Below, in pieces: positions 45,830 to 55,921 of a DNA stretch of 64,000 bases. A program made the translations under genes and the position numbers. The notes below the pieces were generated by a model. That model did not search any database, was not told where the DNA came from, and saw nothing but the letters and a program-made list of their open reading frames with translations. The DNA comes from an uncultured Ferrovum sp. (lineage in GTDB: Bacteria; Pseudomonadota; Gammaproteobacteria; Burkholderiales; Ferrovaceae): contig CAITLJ010000082.1 of NCBI GenBank assembly GCA_903893215.1, positions 1 through 64,000 of the forward strand, read 5' to 3'. Position 1 is the first letter of the stretch, and each line of letters opens with the position of its first letter.

Positions 45830-46720
45830 ATGAGCATCCTGATCAACCAACACACCCGCGTCATCGTGCAGGGTTTCACTGGCGACAAGGCCAGTTTTCA
45901 TGCCAGCGAGATGATCGCGTACGGCACCAATGTGGTGGGCGGCGTCACGCCCGGCAAGGGGGGCAAGACCCACCTGGGCCGCCCGGTATTCAACACGGTG
46001 AAAGAGGCTGCAGCTGCGACCGGCGCGCAGGCCAGCCTGGCCTTCGTGCCGCCCCCCTATGCCGCAGATGCGCTGATGGAAGCGGCCGATGCCGGCCTTG
46101 AACTCGTCTGCATCATTACGGACGGCATCCCGTCGCAGGACATGATGCGCGTCAAGCGCTACCTGCGCCGCTATCCCAAGGAGCGCCGCACCACCATCGT
46201 CGGCCCCAACTGCGCGGGCATCATCAGCGCCGGCAAGGCCATGCTCGGCATCATGCCCAGCCATATCTACCTGCCCGGCAATGTGGGCATCGTGTCGCGC
46301 TCGGGTACGCTGGGATATGAGGCGGCCGCCCAGATGAAGGCGCTGGGTATTGGGGTGAGCACCAGCGTGGGTATTGGCGGCGATCCGATCAACGGATCGT
46401 CCTTTCTCGATCACATGGCGCGCTTCGAGGAAGATCCTGATACCCGTGCGGTGGTGATGATTGGCGAGATCGGCGGCCCGCAGGAAGCCGAAGCCGCGGC
46501 CTGGATCAAGGAAAACATGAGCAAGCCGGTGGTTGGCTACGTCGCCGGCCTGACGGCGCCCAAAGGCCGGCGCATGGGGCACGCGGGTGCGATCATTTCC
46601 GCTGCTGGTGACACTGCCGCAGAAAAGTCGGAAATCATGGCGTCGTTCGGCCTGTTCGTGGCACCCAGTGCCGCCGAACTGGGCACGACGGTGGCACGGG
46701 CCCTGGCCAGCGTGGCATGA
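45830..46720 (+). CDS. mtkB: Malate-CoA ligase alpha subunit MtkB
   Basis: A 296-residue SucD-like subunit. It has [20 protein letters not shown], the CoA-domain block [20 protein letters not shown] and the phospho-histidine H251 in [11 protein letters not shown]. It is the partner of MtkA. Its stop overlaps the ppc start (ATGA), so malyl-CoA and oxaloacetate formation are translated together. Confidence 0.95.
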   Translation: MSILINQHTRVIVQGFTGDKASFHASEMIAYGTNVVGGVTPGKGGKTHLGRPVFNTVKEAAAATGAQASLAFVPPPYAADALMEAADAGLELVCIITDGIPSQDMMRVKRYLRRYPKERRTTIVGPNCAGIISAGKAMLGIMPSHIYLPGNVGIVSRSGTLGYEAAAQMKALGIGVSTSVGIGGDPINGSSFLDHMARFEEDPDTRAVVMIGEIGGPQEAEAAAWIKENMSKPVVGYVAGLTAPKGRRMGHAGAIISAAGDTAAEKSEIMASFGLFVAPSAAELGTTVARALASVA

Positions 46721-49461
46721 ACGCCATGACGCCGCCGGGCTACATGATCACGCCGGAAGATGCCGAGGAAAGTCCGCGGGCGGTGGACGGTTTTTCGCGC
46801 ACCGACCTGCTGCACGACCTGTTCGTGAAGGTGTTGACCCGCTATCAGCCGGAAGTGGTGCCGGTAATCAACGGAGAGTTGCCGATCCGTGGGCTGCCAC
46901 CTGCGTTGCTGATCAAGGCCCTGCGCGCGCAGGGCGTCTGGTTCCAGTTGCTGGCGATTGCCGAGCAGAACCGCGACATGCGCAACCGCCGCATGGTCGA
47001 GCAGGCGCATGGTGCAGACAGCGTACCCGGATCGCTCAACCATGCGTTTGCGGGGGTGGCGCGCAGTGGAGTATCGGCTGAGGCGGTCCGCCAGACACTC
47101 GGCAACCTGCGCATCCGTCCCACCCTGACCGCGCATCCCACCGAAGCGCGAAGGGTCACCGTGCTGGAGCGTTATCGGCGCATCTACCTCAAGCTGGTGG
47201 ATTTCGAGTCACCCCGCTGGACCGACCGCGAGCGCGAAGATGCACTGGCCACTATTGCCAGTGAAATCGAGCTGCTCTGGCTGACCGGCGAGCTGAAGCT
47301 GGAAAAACCCACCGTGGACAAGGAAGTGGCTTGGGGTTTGTATTTTTTCCAGGAAAACCTGTTCGACGTGGTACCGCAGGTGGTTGCCAAGGTGGAGGCT
47401 GCGTTGGCCCGGCATTTTCCCGGCGAGTCCTTCGACGTGCCCCTGTTTATGACCTTTGGCTCGTGGATTGGTGGTGACCGGGATGGCAACCCCTATGTGA
47501 CCAGCGCGGTGACACGGCGCACCCTGTGGGAGACCCGGCTGGCGGCCCTGCGTCGTTATCACGAAAGGGTGGGCGACCTGATCCGTGTGCTGAGCATTTC
47601 CGAGCGTGAATTGCCGGTGCCAGCCGACTTTGCGGCGCATGTGGCGCACGCGCTGGGCAGCATTGCCGAAGGCGAGCAGCTGCGGCAACGCAACCCGAAT
47701 GAAGTGTTCCGCCAGTTTCTGGCTTACATACGGCAGCGCCTGCAGGCCACATTGACGCCGGCGGAGCAGCATGCGCTGCCGCCTGCAGGGACGGGATACC
47801 GTACCGCCGATGAATTGCTGGCAGACCTCGATCGCATGATCGCTGCCATGCAGGTCGCAGGTGCACCGGCAGTGGCCGAGACGCTGCTGCTCCCCCTGCG
47901 GCGTGAAGTCGGTATCTTCCGCTTTGCTACCGTGCGCCTGGATGTGCGGGAGAACACCATCCGCATGAATCAGACCCTGGCGGAAATGCACCGTATCCTG
48001 ACCGGGCATCCGGCGCCAGCGGCCGACACGCCGCAATGGAAAGCCTGGCTGCTGTCCGAATTGACCCGGCCACGCGGCGCCGCCCGCGATCTGTCGGCGC
48101 TGAGCAGCGAGGCAGCGGAAACGCTCGACACCTTCCGTGTGATCGCAGAAATGCGCCAGACCATCGATCGTGAGGCCTTCGGTGCCCTGATCCTGAGCAT
48201 GACCCACAGTGCAGCCGACGTGCTCGGCGTGTACCTGATGGCCAAAGAGGCTGGTCTGTTCACCGATGCGGCTGGTATGGAGGGGTGCACCCTGCCCATC
48301 GTGCCGCTGCTCGAAACCATTCCTGACCTGCGTCGTGCATCCGCCATCCTGAAAGAGTTGCTGGCGGTTCCGGTGGTGCAGCGCAGCCTGCGCCAGCAGC
48401 ATAATGTGCAGGAAGTCATGGTGGGCTACTCCGATTCCAACAAGGACGGCGGCTATTTCGCCGCCAATTGGGAACTTGCCAAGGCGCAGCGGCAAATGGT
48501 GCGTACCGGTCAGGAAGCCGGGGTGGTGATCAGCTTCTTCCATGGTCGCGGCGGTTCGGTCAGTCGCGGTGGCGCCCCCACTGGCAAGGCGATTGCTGCC
48601 GCACCTGCGGGGTCGATCCGGGGCAGTTTTCGCAGCACCGAGCAGGGCGAGGTGGTTTCGCTCAAGTACGCCAACCGCGGAACGGCAGCCTTCCAGCTCG
48701 AGTTGCTCTCGTCGTCAGTGATGGCGCATGTGCTCACCTCCGAGCGCGAAGCCGCCGGCCAGCCTCTGCACGAATATGAGGAGGCGATGGAAGCCATCTC
48801 CGGCACGTCCTGGACTGCGTACCGCAAGTTGATGGAGCGCCCGGATATGCTCGCCTACTTGCAGGCCTCGAGCCCACTGGAGGAATTGTCGCTGCTCAAT
48901 ATCGGTTCGCGGCCTGCACGGCGAACCCAGGCCACCACCCTGGCTGACCTGCGCGCGATTCCCTGGGTGTTTGCCTGGACGCAGAACCGTCACATGGTGA
49001 CCGGCTGGTATGGCGTGGGCACCGGGCTGAAGGCTTTTCTGGATGTGCGCGCCGGGCGCGGTAACGAACTGCTGCAGCGCATGTTCCACGGCTACCGGTT
49101 GTTCCGCATGACCATCGACGAGGTCGAACGCAGTCTCTATCAGGTGGATCTGGAGATTGCGCGTGACTATGCCGACCTGGTCGGGGACCCGGTCACCCGC
49201 GAGGAAATCTTCCAGCAGATCGTGGATGAGTACCGTCTGACGTGCGAGATGGTGCTGCGCGTTTCTGGTGGCAGCACCATTGCAGAACGTTTTCCGCAAT
49301 ACCGACGGCGGCTCGACCGTCGCTTGCAGACGCTCAATCTGGTCAGCCGCGAACAGGCTGCCCTGCTGCGTCGCCTGCGCGACCAGGGCGATGATGCCGT
49401 GCGCGACGCATTGCTGATGTCAATCAACTGTGCGGCCGCAGGTTTGGGAGCCACCGGATGA
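46717..49461 (+). CDS. ppc: Phosphoenolpyruvate carboxylase
   Basis: The 914-residue carboxylase makes oxaloacetate from PEP and bicarbonate, the CO2-fixing step of the serine cycle. Catalytic H140 is in LTAHPTEARR, K576 in YSDSNKDGGYFAANWE and H609 in FFHGRGGSVSRGGAP. Its length is typical. Overlap with mtkB and the following mclA is the order known from serine-cycle bacteria. No separate housekeeping ppc is visible in the window. Confidence 0.96.
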   Translation: MNAMTPPGYMITPEDAEESPRAVDGFSRTDLLHDLFVKVLTRYQPEVVPVINGELPIRGLPPALLIKALRAQGVWFQLLAIAEQNRDMRNRRMVEQAHGADSVPGSLNHAFAGVARSGVSAEAVRQTLGNLRIRPTLTAHPTEARRVTVLERYRRIYLKLVDFESPRWTDREREDALATIASEIELLWLTGELKLEKPTVDKEVAWGLYFFQENLFDVVPQVVAKVEAALARHFPGESFDVPLFMTFGSWIGGDRDGNPYVTSAVTRRTLWETRLAALRRYHERVGDLIRVLSISERELPVPADFAAHVAHALGSIAEGEQLRQRNPNEVFRQFLAYIRQRLQATLTPAEQHALPPAGTGYRTADELLADLDRMIAAMQVAGAPAVAETLLLPLRREVGIFRFATVRLDVRENTIRMNQTLAEMHRILTGHPAPAADTPQWKAWLLSELTRPRGAARDLSALSSEAAETLDTFRVIAEMRQTIDREAFGALILSMTHSAADVLGVYLMAKEAGLFTDAAGMEGCTLPIVPLLETIPDLRRASAILKELLAVPVVQRSLRQQHNVQEVMVGYSDSNKDGGYFAANWELAKAQRQMVRTGQEAGVVISFFHGRGGSVSRGGAPTGKAIAAAPAGSIRGSFRSTEQGEVVSLKYANRGTAAFQLELLSSSVMAHVLTSEREAAGQPLHEYEEAMEAISGTSWTAYRKLMERPDMLAYLQASSPLEELSLLNIGSRPARRTQATTLADLRAIPWVFAWTQNRHMVTGWYGVGTGLKAFLDVRAGRGNELLQRMFHGYRLFRMTIDEVERSLYQVDLEIARDYADLVGDPVTREEIFQQIVDEYRLTCEMVLRVSGGSTIAERFPQYRRRLDRRLQTLNLVSREQAALLRRLRDQGDDAVRDALLMSINCAAAGLGATG

Positions 49462-49561
49462 ACGCCGCTGCAGCTTTTCTGCCTTTGCCTACGCGATCTT
49501 TGGTCATGCCGCCTGCCTGCCTTTACTTTGTTCAGCGCATTCCGCGCAAGGAGTTCACGTC

Positions 49562-50545
49562 ATGAGTTTCACCATCATCGAGCAAGCCACTGCCCGCCTG
49601 CATCGTTCCGAACTGGCGGTACCCGGTTCCAATCCGGCAATGTTCGAAAAGGCCGCGGCGAGCGCGGCCGACATCATCTTCCTGGACGTTGAAGATGCCG
49701 TCGCGCCTGACGACAAGCCGCAGGCGCGCAAGAACATCATCGCCGCGCTCAACGATATTGACTGGGGCAACAAGACCATGATGGTGCGCATCAATGGTCT
49801 CGATACCCATTTCATGTACCGGGATGTGGTTGACATCGTCGAAGCCTGCCCGCGTCTGGACATGATCCTGATTCCCAAGGTGGGGGTGCCTGCCGATGTG
49901 TATGCCATCGACATGCTGGTGACCCAGATCGAGGCCGCCCAAAAACGCACCAAGCGGATCGGGTTCGAAGTGTTGATCGAGACGGCGCTGGGCATGGCCA
50001 ACGTCGAGGCGATTGCGCAGTCCAGCAAACGGCTGGAGGCCATGTCCTTTGGCGTGGCGGATTACGCGGCCTCCACGCGTGCGCGCACCACCGTGATTGG
50101 CGGCGTCAACAAGGACTCTGGCGTGCTGACCGATCGCGATGCGGATGGTCATCGCGCTTACTTCTGGACCGATCCCTGGCATGCAGCGCAGACCCGCATG
50201 ATGGTGGCCTGCCGCGCTTATGGCCTGCGCCCAATCGACGGCCCCTTCGGCGATTTCAGTGACCCCGATGCCTTCCTCAGTGCCGCCAACCGGGCGGCGG
50301 TGCTCGGTTACGAGGGCAAATGGGCAATTCACCCCTCACAGATCGCGCTGGCCAATCAGGTGTTCACGCCCTCCGAGGCCGAAGTGACCAAGGCACGGCG
50401 CATTCTCGAGGCAATGGCCGAGGCAGCGCGCGCCGGCAAAGGGGCAGTCAGTCTTGATGGTCGGCTGATCGATATCGCCAGTATCCGCATGGCGGAAGCC
50501 CTGCTGGCCAAGGCAGATCAGATCGCCGGTGCTACGGTCCCCTGA
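49562..50545 (+). CDS. mclA: L-malyl-CoA/beta-methylmalyl-CoA lyase MclA
   Basis: A 327-residue HpcH/HpaI-CitE-family lyase. It has RSELAVPGSNPAMFEKAAAS, IIFLDVEDAVAPDDKPQARK, IPKVGVPADVYAIDMLVTQI and EGKWAIHPSQIALANQVF. It splits malyl-CoA to acetyl-CoA and glyoxylate, closing the serine-cycle gene set. It starts at 49562 with AAGGAG upstream. A strong terminator follows, so it ends the operon. Confidence 0.95.
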   Translation: MSFTIIEQATARLHRSELAVPGSNPAMFEKAAASAADIIFLDVEDAVAPDDKPQARKNIIAALNDIDWGNKTMMVRINGLDTHFMYRDVVDIVEACPRLDMILIPKVGVPADVYAIDMLVTQIEAAQKRTKRIGFEVLIETALGMANVEAIAQSSKRLEAMSFGVADYAASTRARTTVIGGVNKDSGVLTDRDADGHRAYFWTDPWHAAQTRMMVACRAYGLRPIDGPFGDFSDPDAFLSAANRAAVLGYEGKWAIHPSQIALANQVFTPSEAEVTKARRILEAMAEAARAGKGAVSLDGRLIDIASIRMAEALLAKADQIAGATVP

Positions 50546-50603
50546 AGGGGACGTCAGTCCGTTTTTTGGCAGCGCCGGCCCAAAAGGCTTGCGAGGCATG
50601 TGC

Positions 50604-50638
50604 AGGGCCGGCGTGTCCACCGCGCCGGCCCTTTTTTT
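50604..50638 (+). terminator. Rho-independent terminator after mclA
   Basis: GGGCCGGCG, a 9-base loop, CGCCGGCCC and then TTTTTTT lie about 60 bases past the mclA stop. This is a textbook intrinsic terminator that closes the serine-cycle run. Confidence 0.92.
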
Positions 50639-50832
50639 GGGGGAGGGTACCCTGTATTCATGTGCAGATTTTGCTGTAGACGGTCCTTTAACTTGATGTT
50701 TTCTATGGATTAGGTAAGAAATTCTTAAAAGCGAAATGCATTGCAATGCGGTTGCGACGGTGTTAACTTCTGTTTCAACTGGTGGGAACCTTTCCCGCGC
50801 CGTGGTCGTTGCAATCCGACCTCGTTAATTCC

Positions 50833-53307
50833 ATGAGGGTCCGCATCTTGGAACCTGTGTCGAGCGAAAACGTGGTTTGGCTGGAAGCGATGGAACGCAC
50901 CGGTAAGGTGGTTCGTCGTGGTGAGCCTATGGTTTTCCTCGCCGAATGCCGTGACCAGCTGTTGGCTCAGATCGTGAGTGCGTTAAACCGGCTGGTCGAG
51001 CAGATCGAACAGGACCTGTTCGATCTGGCCGAACGATCAGACTCGGGTGATCTGCGCTCGCAGTATCTCGACGCCCATGACAAGCTGGCCTCGCGCCGCG
51101 CCCTGGTCAGCTTCGGGTTCCGCCGCTGCTATGCGGCCGCTTGGACTGCGGCCACCAGCACTCCGGACAGTCGCCGGGATGGCGGCCTGGGTGATCCCGG
51201 CTTGAGCCTGGTCGACAACGACATACTGGAAGAAACCATTGCCGTGGCCAAGCTCAGTGCGTCGCTCGAGCGTAACCTTGAGGAGTCCCTGTTCAAGCTC
51301 ACCGGTCGCGTCGCGCTCCTGCTAGGCGTGACCCAGATGGATAATGCGGCCAACCCGCTGCGGCCGCGGCTGGTGGCCGAAGCCCTGCATGCCGCCCTGG
51401 CTGACCTGGCGCTGGGTAGTCGCGCCAAGGTGGCGGTGGTCGGGTTGTTCGAACGCGGGTTGCGCGAAGAACTGCGACTGGGTTACGAAGAAATCGAGAA
51501 GCGTCTGGCGCGGCGGCTGGGCAATGGCGATCCGGGCAGCGTCAGCCGACGTCAGCCCCGCAAGACCTTCGCCCCCAATCGCCGTGATCCTGGCGCAGAT
51601 CTTTATGGCACGCTGGCGCGGCTGGTGTCCGAAGTTCGTGGTGAATCCAATCCTTCCGACACTGCGGTCGCTGGCGCAGCCTCCGCGCCGGCCGGGTCGA
51701 TGGGGGTGGGTGTAGCGCCGGGCGTGATCGGTGCGGGTGGTGTGTACGTGCAGCAAGGTGCGGCAGGCGCCGCCGGTGCGCATGGAGCACCGACAACCGG
51801 CCAGGGCCCTGTGGCCGGCGGGCTTCAAGCCCCGGTGGCTGCCGTCAGCGGCTTCGCGGCGGGTATCCCTCCGCAGGCTGCCAATTCTGCGGTCCTGCTC
51901 ACGTCCCTCACCGCCCTGCAGCGCGGTGACACGAGTGCGTTCGGCGCGCTGGCGCTGCTCTCACCGACTGACGTCGAGGCCGGTAGCGGCAATATCCTGC
52001 ACGCGCTGCGTCGCACTCCGTTGGCCCGTGAATTCCCGGCCAGTGATGGGGTTACGTTTGACATCGTGGCCATGCTGTTCGACTTCATCTTCGAAGATGA
52101 AGATATTTCCGAGCTGATGAAGGCGCGCATCGGCCGCTTGCAGGTGCCGATGGTCAAGGTGGCCCTGCTCGACAAAGGATTCTTTTCGTCACGGCAACAT
52201 CCCGCCCGCCAGCTGATCGACCTTCTCGCCGAAGTGGCGCAGGCCTGGGTGCCGGAGGGTTTCAACAACGAGCGCCTTCTCGCGGAGGTCGATGCCACCA
52301 TCCAGTCGGTACTTGATCAGTTCGAGACCGATGTAGCCGTCTTTGCCGCGGCCGCCACCCGGCTCACCGTGTTTCTGGAAGCCGAGCGTGCGCGTGAGCG
52401 CGAACTGGCCCAGGCCTCCGCCCATCTGGTGCTGGCGCGTGAACGGAAGGAAATTGGCCGAAGCGTGGGGCTCGACGAAATCGAGCGCCGGCTGGCCAAC
52501 CGCGACATTCCTGCATCCGTGGCGGCTTTCCTGCGGCAGCATTGGGCCGAGGTGATGGCCGCCTTGCATGTGCGCCATGGCGAAAGTGCCCCGGAATGGG
52601 CGGCTGGATTGGCCACATTGGACGAGCTGCTCTGGAGTGTCGAGCCGAAACTGTCTTCACCCGAGCGCAACCAGTTGGTGGCGCGTCTGCCTCAGTTGCT
52701 GCGCCGCTTGCAGTCAGGCATGGATCTGGTCGAAGTCCCGCCGGCGGAGCGCAATGCCTTCTTCACCGCACTGGTAGCCTGCCATGCCAGCGCGGTCAAG
52801 ATGGGCTTGCGGTCGGTGCAGCGCGAGGGCGAGGCACCGCAGCGCCGCGCTTCCATCGACAGTCCAGCCGAAATGTCTGACGTCCCGGGACGTCGTGTGA
52901 TGGGTGACGGACTGGGTTCGGATGGCCAATCGGCCCCCTTGCTGCTGACCGAGGTTGACGAAAACGGCGTGCAGCTGGAAGAGATCCGGCTGGAAGGCGA
53001 GCGTGGTGTGCGGCTTGGCACCCTGCAGGGCGTGGACGAATATGCCGCCATGGTCACCGCGCTCAAGCGCGGTGCCTGCGTGGAGTTCGCATCGCTGGAA
53101 GGTCGTCGTACCCGCTGCAAGCTGGCGTGGGTAAGTCCGTTGCGCGGTATTTACCTGTTCACGCGCCAACCCGGCCGGCAGGCGCTTTCCGTCTCGCCAG
53201 AGGCGCTCGCGGCAGCACTGCGCAGCGGTGAGGCCACCATCCTCAACGACGCGCCGCTGTTCGATCGTGCCGTCGATTCGCTGCTCGGCGCGCTCAGCCC
53301 AGCCTGA
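50833..53307 (+). CDS. DUF1631-family protein with PilZ-like C-terminal region
   Basis: A large cytoplasmic protein (about 824 residues) of the DUF1631 family. The N-terminal helical region has RRALVSFGFRRCYAAAW, and the middle has TPLAREFPASDGVTFDIVAM and IGRLQVPMVKVALLDKGFFS. The C-terminal ~90 residues have a PilZ-like pattern (ACVEFASLEGRRTRCKLAWV, then SPLRGIYLFTRQPGR), which suggests cyclic-di-GMP or ribosome-linked sensing. The start is unclear: ATG 50833 or GTG 50782. A Gly/Ala-rich linker lies at about residues 285-340. Confidence 0.8.
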   Translation: MRVRILEPVSSENVVWLEAMERTGKVVRRGEPMVFLAECRDQLLAQIVSALNRLVEQIEQDLFDLAERSDSGDLRSQYLDAHDKLASRRALVSFGFRRCYAAAWTAATSTPDSRRDGGLGDPGLSLVDNDILEETIAVAKLSASLERNLEESLFKLTGRVALLLGVTQMDNAANPLRPRLVAEALHAALADLALGSRAKVAVVGLFERGLREELRLGYEEIEKRLARRLGNGDPGSVSRRQPRKTFAPNRRDPGADLYGTLARLVSEVRGESNPSDTAVAGAASAPAGSMGVGVAPGVIGAGGVYVQQGAAGAAGAHGAPTTGQGPVAGGLQAPVAAVSGFAAGIPPQAANSAVLLTSLTALQRGDTSAFGALALLSPTDVEAGSGNILHALRRTPLAREFPASDGVTFDIVAMLFDFIFEDEDISELMKARIGRLQVPMVKVALLDKGFFSSRQHPARQLIDLLAEVAQAWVPEGFNNERLLAEVDATIQSVLDQFETDVAVFAAAATRLTVFLEAERARERELAQASAHLVLARERKEIGRSVGLDEIERRLANRDIPASVAAFLRQHWAEVMAALHVRHGESAPEWAAGLATLDELLWSVEPKLSSPERNQLVARLPQLLRRLQSGMDLVEVPPAERNAFFTALVACHASAVKMGLRSVQREGEAPQRRASIDSPAEMSDVPGRRVMGDGLGSDGQSAPLLLTEVDENGVQLEEIRLEGERGVRLGTLQGVDEYAAMVTALKRGACVEFASLEGRRTRCKLAWVSPLRGIYLFTRQPGRQALSVSPEALAAALRSGEATILNDAPLFDRAVDSLLGALSPA

Positions 53308-53365
53308 AGCATTCCTGTGTGTCTGGCATAATAGCGTTTTGCTGTAACGCGGGGTTGGCCAATTC

Positions 53366-55195
53366 ATGTGCGGAATTGTTGGTGCAGTAGCGCAAAGAAA
53401 CGTTGTGCCGATCCTGCTCGAGGGCCTGAAGCGCCTCGAATATCGCGGTTATGATTCGGCCGGATTGGCCGTGCTGGCGGCAGACGGCCTGCAGCGCGTG
53501 CGCAGCGTCGGGCGAGTTGCAGCGTTGGCCGCAGAGGCGCAGGCACTTGGCGTGCGCGGCACTGTGGGTATCGCACACACCCGCTGGGCTACCCACGGAG
53601 CACCCACCGAACGCAATGCCCATCCTCACGTCAGTCGTGACCAACTGGCGGTGGTGCACAACGGCATCATCGAGAACCACGAGCAGCTGCGCGCCGAACT
53701 CATGGTGGCCGGTTATGCATTCAGCTCCGACACCGATACTGAGGTGATCGCGCATCTGGTGCATCGTCACTGGTCAGCCTGCGGCGATCTGGCCCTTGCG
53801 GTGCGCGAGGCAGTGTCGCGCCTGCATGGAGCCTATGCCATCGCCTGCATCGTGCCGACTGCGCCAGACCGGATGGTGTGTGCGCGGCGCGGTTCACCTC
53901 TTCTGCTCGGGGTGGGTATCGAAGAGTATTTTGTGGCATCCGATGCTTCGGCGCTGCTGCCCGTTACCCAGCGCATGGTGTATCTGGAAGAGGGCGATAT
54001 TGCCGACATCACCCTGCAGGGGTATTCGGTGAGCGACGCACAGGGCGTGGTCGTGCAGCGTGGCGTGCATTTGAGCGAGCTGTCTGGCGAGACTGCCGAA
54101 CTGGGGCCCTATCGCCATTTCATGCAGAAGGAAATCGCCGAGCAGCCGCGCGCGATCGGGGACACCATCGAGGCCACCCTCGGTCGCGGGTTTGTACCCG
54201 AGCTGTTCGGTGCAGGCGCTGCTGGTGTGTTCGATGGCATCGACAGCGTCACCGTTCTGGCCTGCGGCACCAGCTTTTATGCCGGACTGGTGGCGCGCTA
54301 TTGGATCGAAGCGATCGCGCAACTGCCTTGCAGCGCCGAAGTGGCAAGCGAATACCGTTACCGCGAAACAGTACGCAACCCGCGCACCCTGATTGTGACC
54401 ATTTCACAGTCCGGTGAAACGGCTGACACGCTGGCGGCACTCAAGCATGCGCAGGTGCAGGGGCACGTCCGCTCGTTGGCGATCTGCAATGTTCCGGAAA
54501 GTGCGATCGTGCGTGCATCCACCCTGTCGATGCTGACTCGCGCCGGCATGGAAATCGGGGTGGCATCCACCAAGGCCTTCACCACCCAGCTCGCCGCCCT
54601 GTTCACCCTTGCGGTCACGCTGGCCAAGGCGCGTGGCGTGCTGGCTGCCGAACGCGAAGCCGAGTATCTCGACGCACTGCGCCGCCTGCCGGGCAAGGTG
54701 CAGCATGTGCTCAATCTGGAGGCGCAGTTGAGCGTGTGGGCTGAGCGTTTCGCAGACAAGCACCACGCCCTGTTCCTCGGACGCGGGGTGCATTATCCGA
54801 TCGCACTTGAGGGCGCGCTGAAGCTGAAGGAAATTTCCTACATTCATGCTGAGGCTTACCCGGCCGGTGAGCTCAAGCATGGGCCATTGGCACTTGTCGA
54901 TGCCGACATGCCGGTAATTGCCATTGCGCCGAACGATGCATTGCTCGAGAAACTGAAGAGCAACCTGCAGGAAGTCAAGGCACGCGGCGGCGAGCTCTAT
55001 GTGCTGGCGGACAACGACAGCCAGTTTCAGGCTGAGCCAGGCGTTCATGTGATTCGCATGCCCGACCACGAAGGCATCCTCAGCCCGGTATTGCACGTGA
55101 TTCCGCTGCAACTGCTGGCTTATCACACCGCCCTGCAAAAGGGCACGGACGTCGACAAACCGCGCAATCTGGCAAAATCGGTCACGGTGGAGTAG
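53366..55195 (+). CDS. glmS: Glutamine-fructose-6-phosphate aminotransferase (isomerizing) GlmS
   Basis: This 609-residue two-domain enzyme is the first step of UDP-GlcNAc synthesis. The glutaminase domain starts [20 protein letters not shown], with Cys exposed after Met removal, and shows [18 protein letters not shown]. The two SIS domains contain [15 protein letters not shown] and [16 protein letters not shown]. The C-terminal end [12 protein letters not shown] carries the active-site Lys. Confidence 0.97.
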   Translation: MCGIVGAVAQRNVVPILLEGLKRLEYRGYDSAGLAVLAADGLQRVRSVGRVAALAAEAQALGVRGTVGIAHTRWATHGAPTERNAHPHVSRDQLAVVHNGIIENHEQLRAELMVAGYAFSSDTDTEVIAHLVHRHWSACGDLALAVREAVSRLHGAYAIACIVPTAPDRMVCARRGSPLLLGVGIEEYFVASDASALLPVTQRMVYLEEGDIADITLQGYSVSDAQGVVVQRGVHLSELSGETAELGPYRHFMQKEIAEQPRAIGDTIEATLGRGFVPELFGAGAAGVFDGIDSVTVLACGTSFYAGLVARYWIEAIAQLPCSAEVASEYRYRETVRNPRTLIVTISQSGETADTLAALKHAQVQGHVRSLAICNVPESAIVRASTLSMLTRAGMEIGVASTKAFTTQLAALFTLAVTLAKARGVLAAEREAEYLDALRRLPGKVQHVLNLEAQLSVWAERFADKHHALFLGRGVHYPIALEGALKLKEISYIHAEAYPAGELKHGPLALVDADMPVIAIAPNDALLEKLKSNLQEVKARGGELYVLADNDSQFQAEPGVHVIRMPDHEGILSPVLHVIPLQLLAYHTALQKGTDVDKPRNLAKSVTVE

Positions 55196-55921
55196 GGCGC
55201 CCGTTATTTCTGCCGCTCCTGTTCCCGACAATTGATTCGAAAACAGGCCACTAAAGTCGAAAACACCGGTTCCGAGCGGGTGAAGTCTGCTGGGGAGCGG
55301 TCATTGGAAACTGGACCTCGCCTGCACAGCCCCCGGAGGCGAGGGTTAGGTGTGGTCGAAAGTGGCAGATAACCTACAGAAAGCCGAGGCTCGGACGGCT
55401 GATTAGGGACGCGTTCATGGGGCGGGACCCGGCCCATGGCGGACCTGGATTGACCGAATTGGAGCGATCGTATTGGCATCGGTTGGGCCTGCGAGGGCTG
55501 CTGGCCGGGCCCCATGCGGTTTCATTTCCAATGAGCTTTTAAGCATGGATGTCGGTACGTTCCTCTTCGGTGGAATACCCATCGAATACCTACGTCGAGA
55601 TGTACTTTCCTGCATACATCGATCGTTAGATCGCCATTGGGTTCAAACCGGGAGCGGGGCCTTGCGCCAGTACCTCTGAAATACCAGGTGGAATGTTCAA
55701 ACGCCAGGTCGCGCGCCGGGTCAGGGTGGGCGCAGTGGTCGCGGCGGCGGCGGTCAATGCAGCGGGGGGCCAGGCAGCAACCGCAGTGCGCAGGGTCAGA
55801 ACGGTGTCGCGGCCTCGCAGGGCGCGCCCTGCGGGGCTTGCCGACGGCATGCCTGCAGCGGCGTATCCCGCTGGGCAGGCCTGCAGCGGCCCATCTCGCT
55901 GCAGGAATGGACCCGACGGCT
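55196..55921. other. Intergenic stretch after glmS, no gene recognised
   Basis: 726 bases separate glmS from the convergent FIST-MCP gene. No frame resembles a known protein. The part from about 55690 to 55900 is very GC-rich and reads as a Gly/Ser/Gln-rich or Ala-rich low-complexity frame on either strand. No tRNA cloverleaf and no intrinsic terminator with a T-run was found. Confidence 0.5.

Noticed and set aside
44635-46720. Succinyl-CoA synthetase sucCD
   Set aside because: The fold is the same, but gene order (fchA upstream, ppc and mclA downstream) fits malate thiokinase. Succinyl-CoA synthetase would normally sit with the TCA-cycle genes.
49562-50545. Citrate lyase beta subunit CitE
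   Set aside because: It is the same superfamily, but no citD or citF is present, and the operon position and sequence blocks fit malyl-CoA lyase.
55196-55921. tRNA or other structured RNA gene after glmS
   Set aside because: No cloverleaf with a proper T-loop (GGTTCGAATCC-type) could be built. Only weak local hairpins are present.
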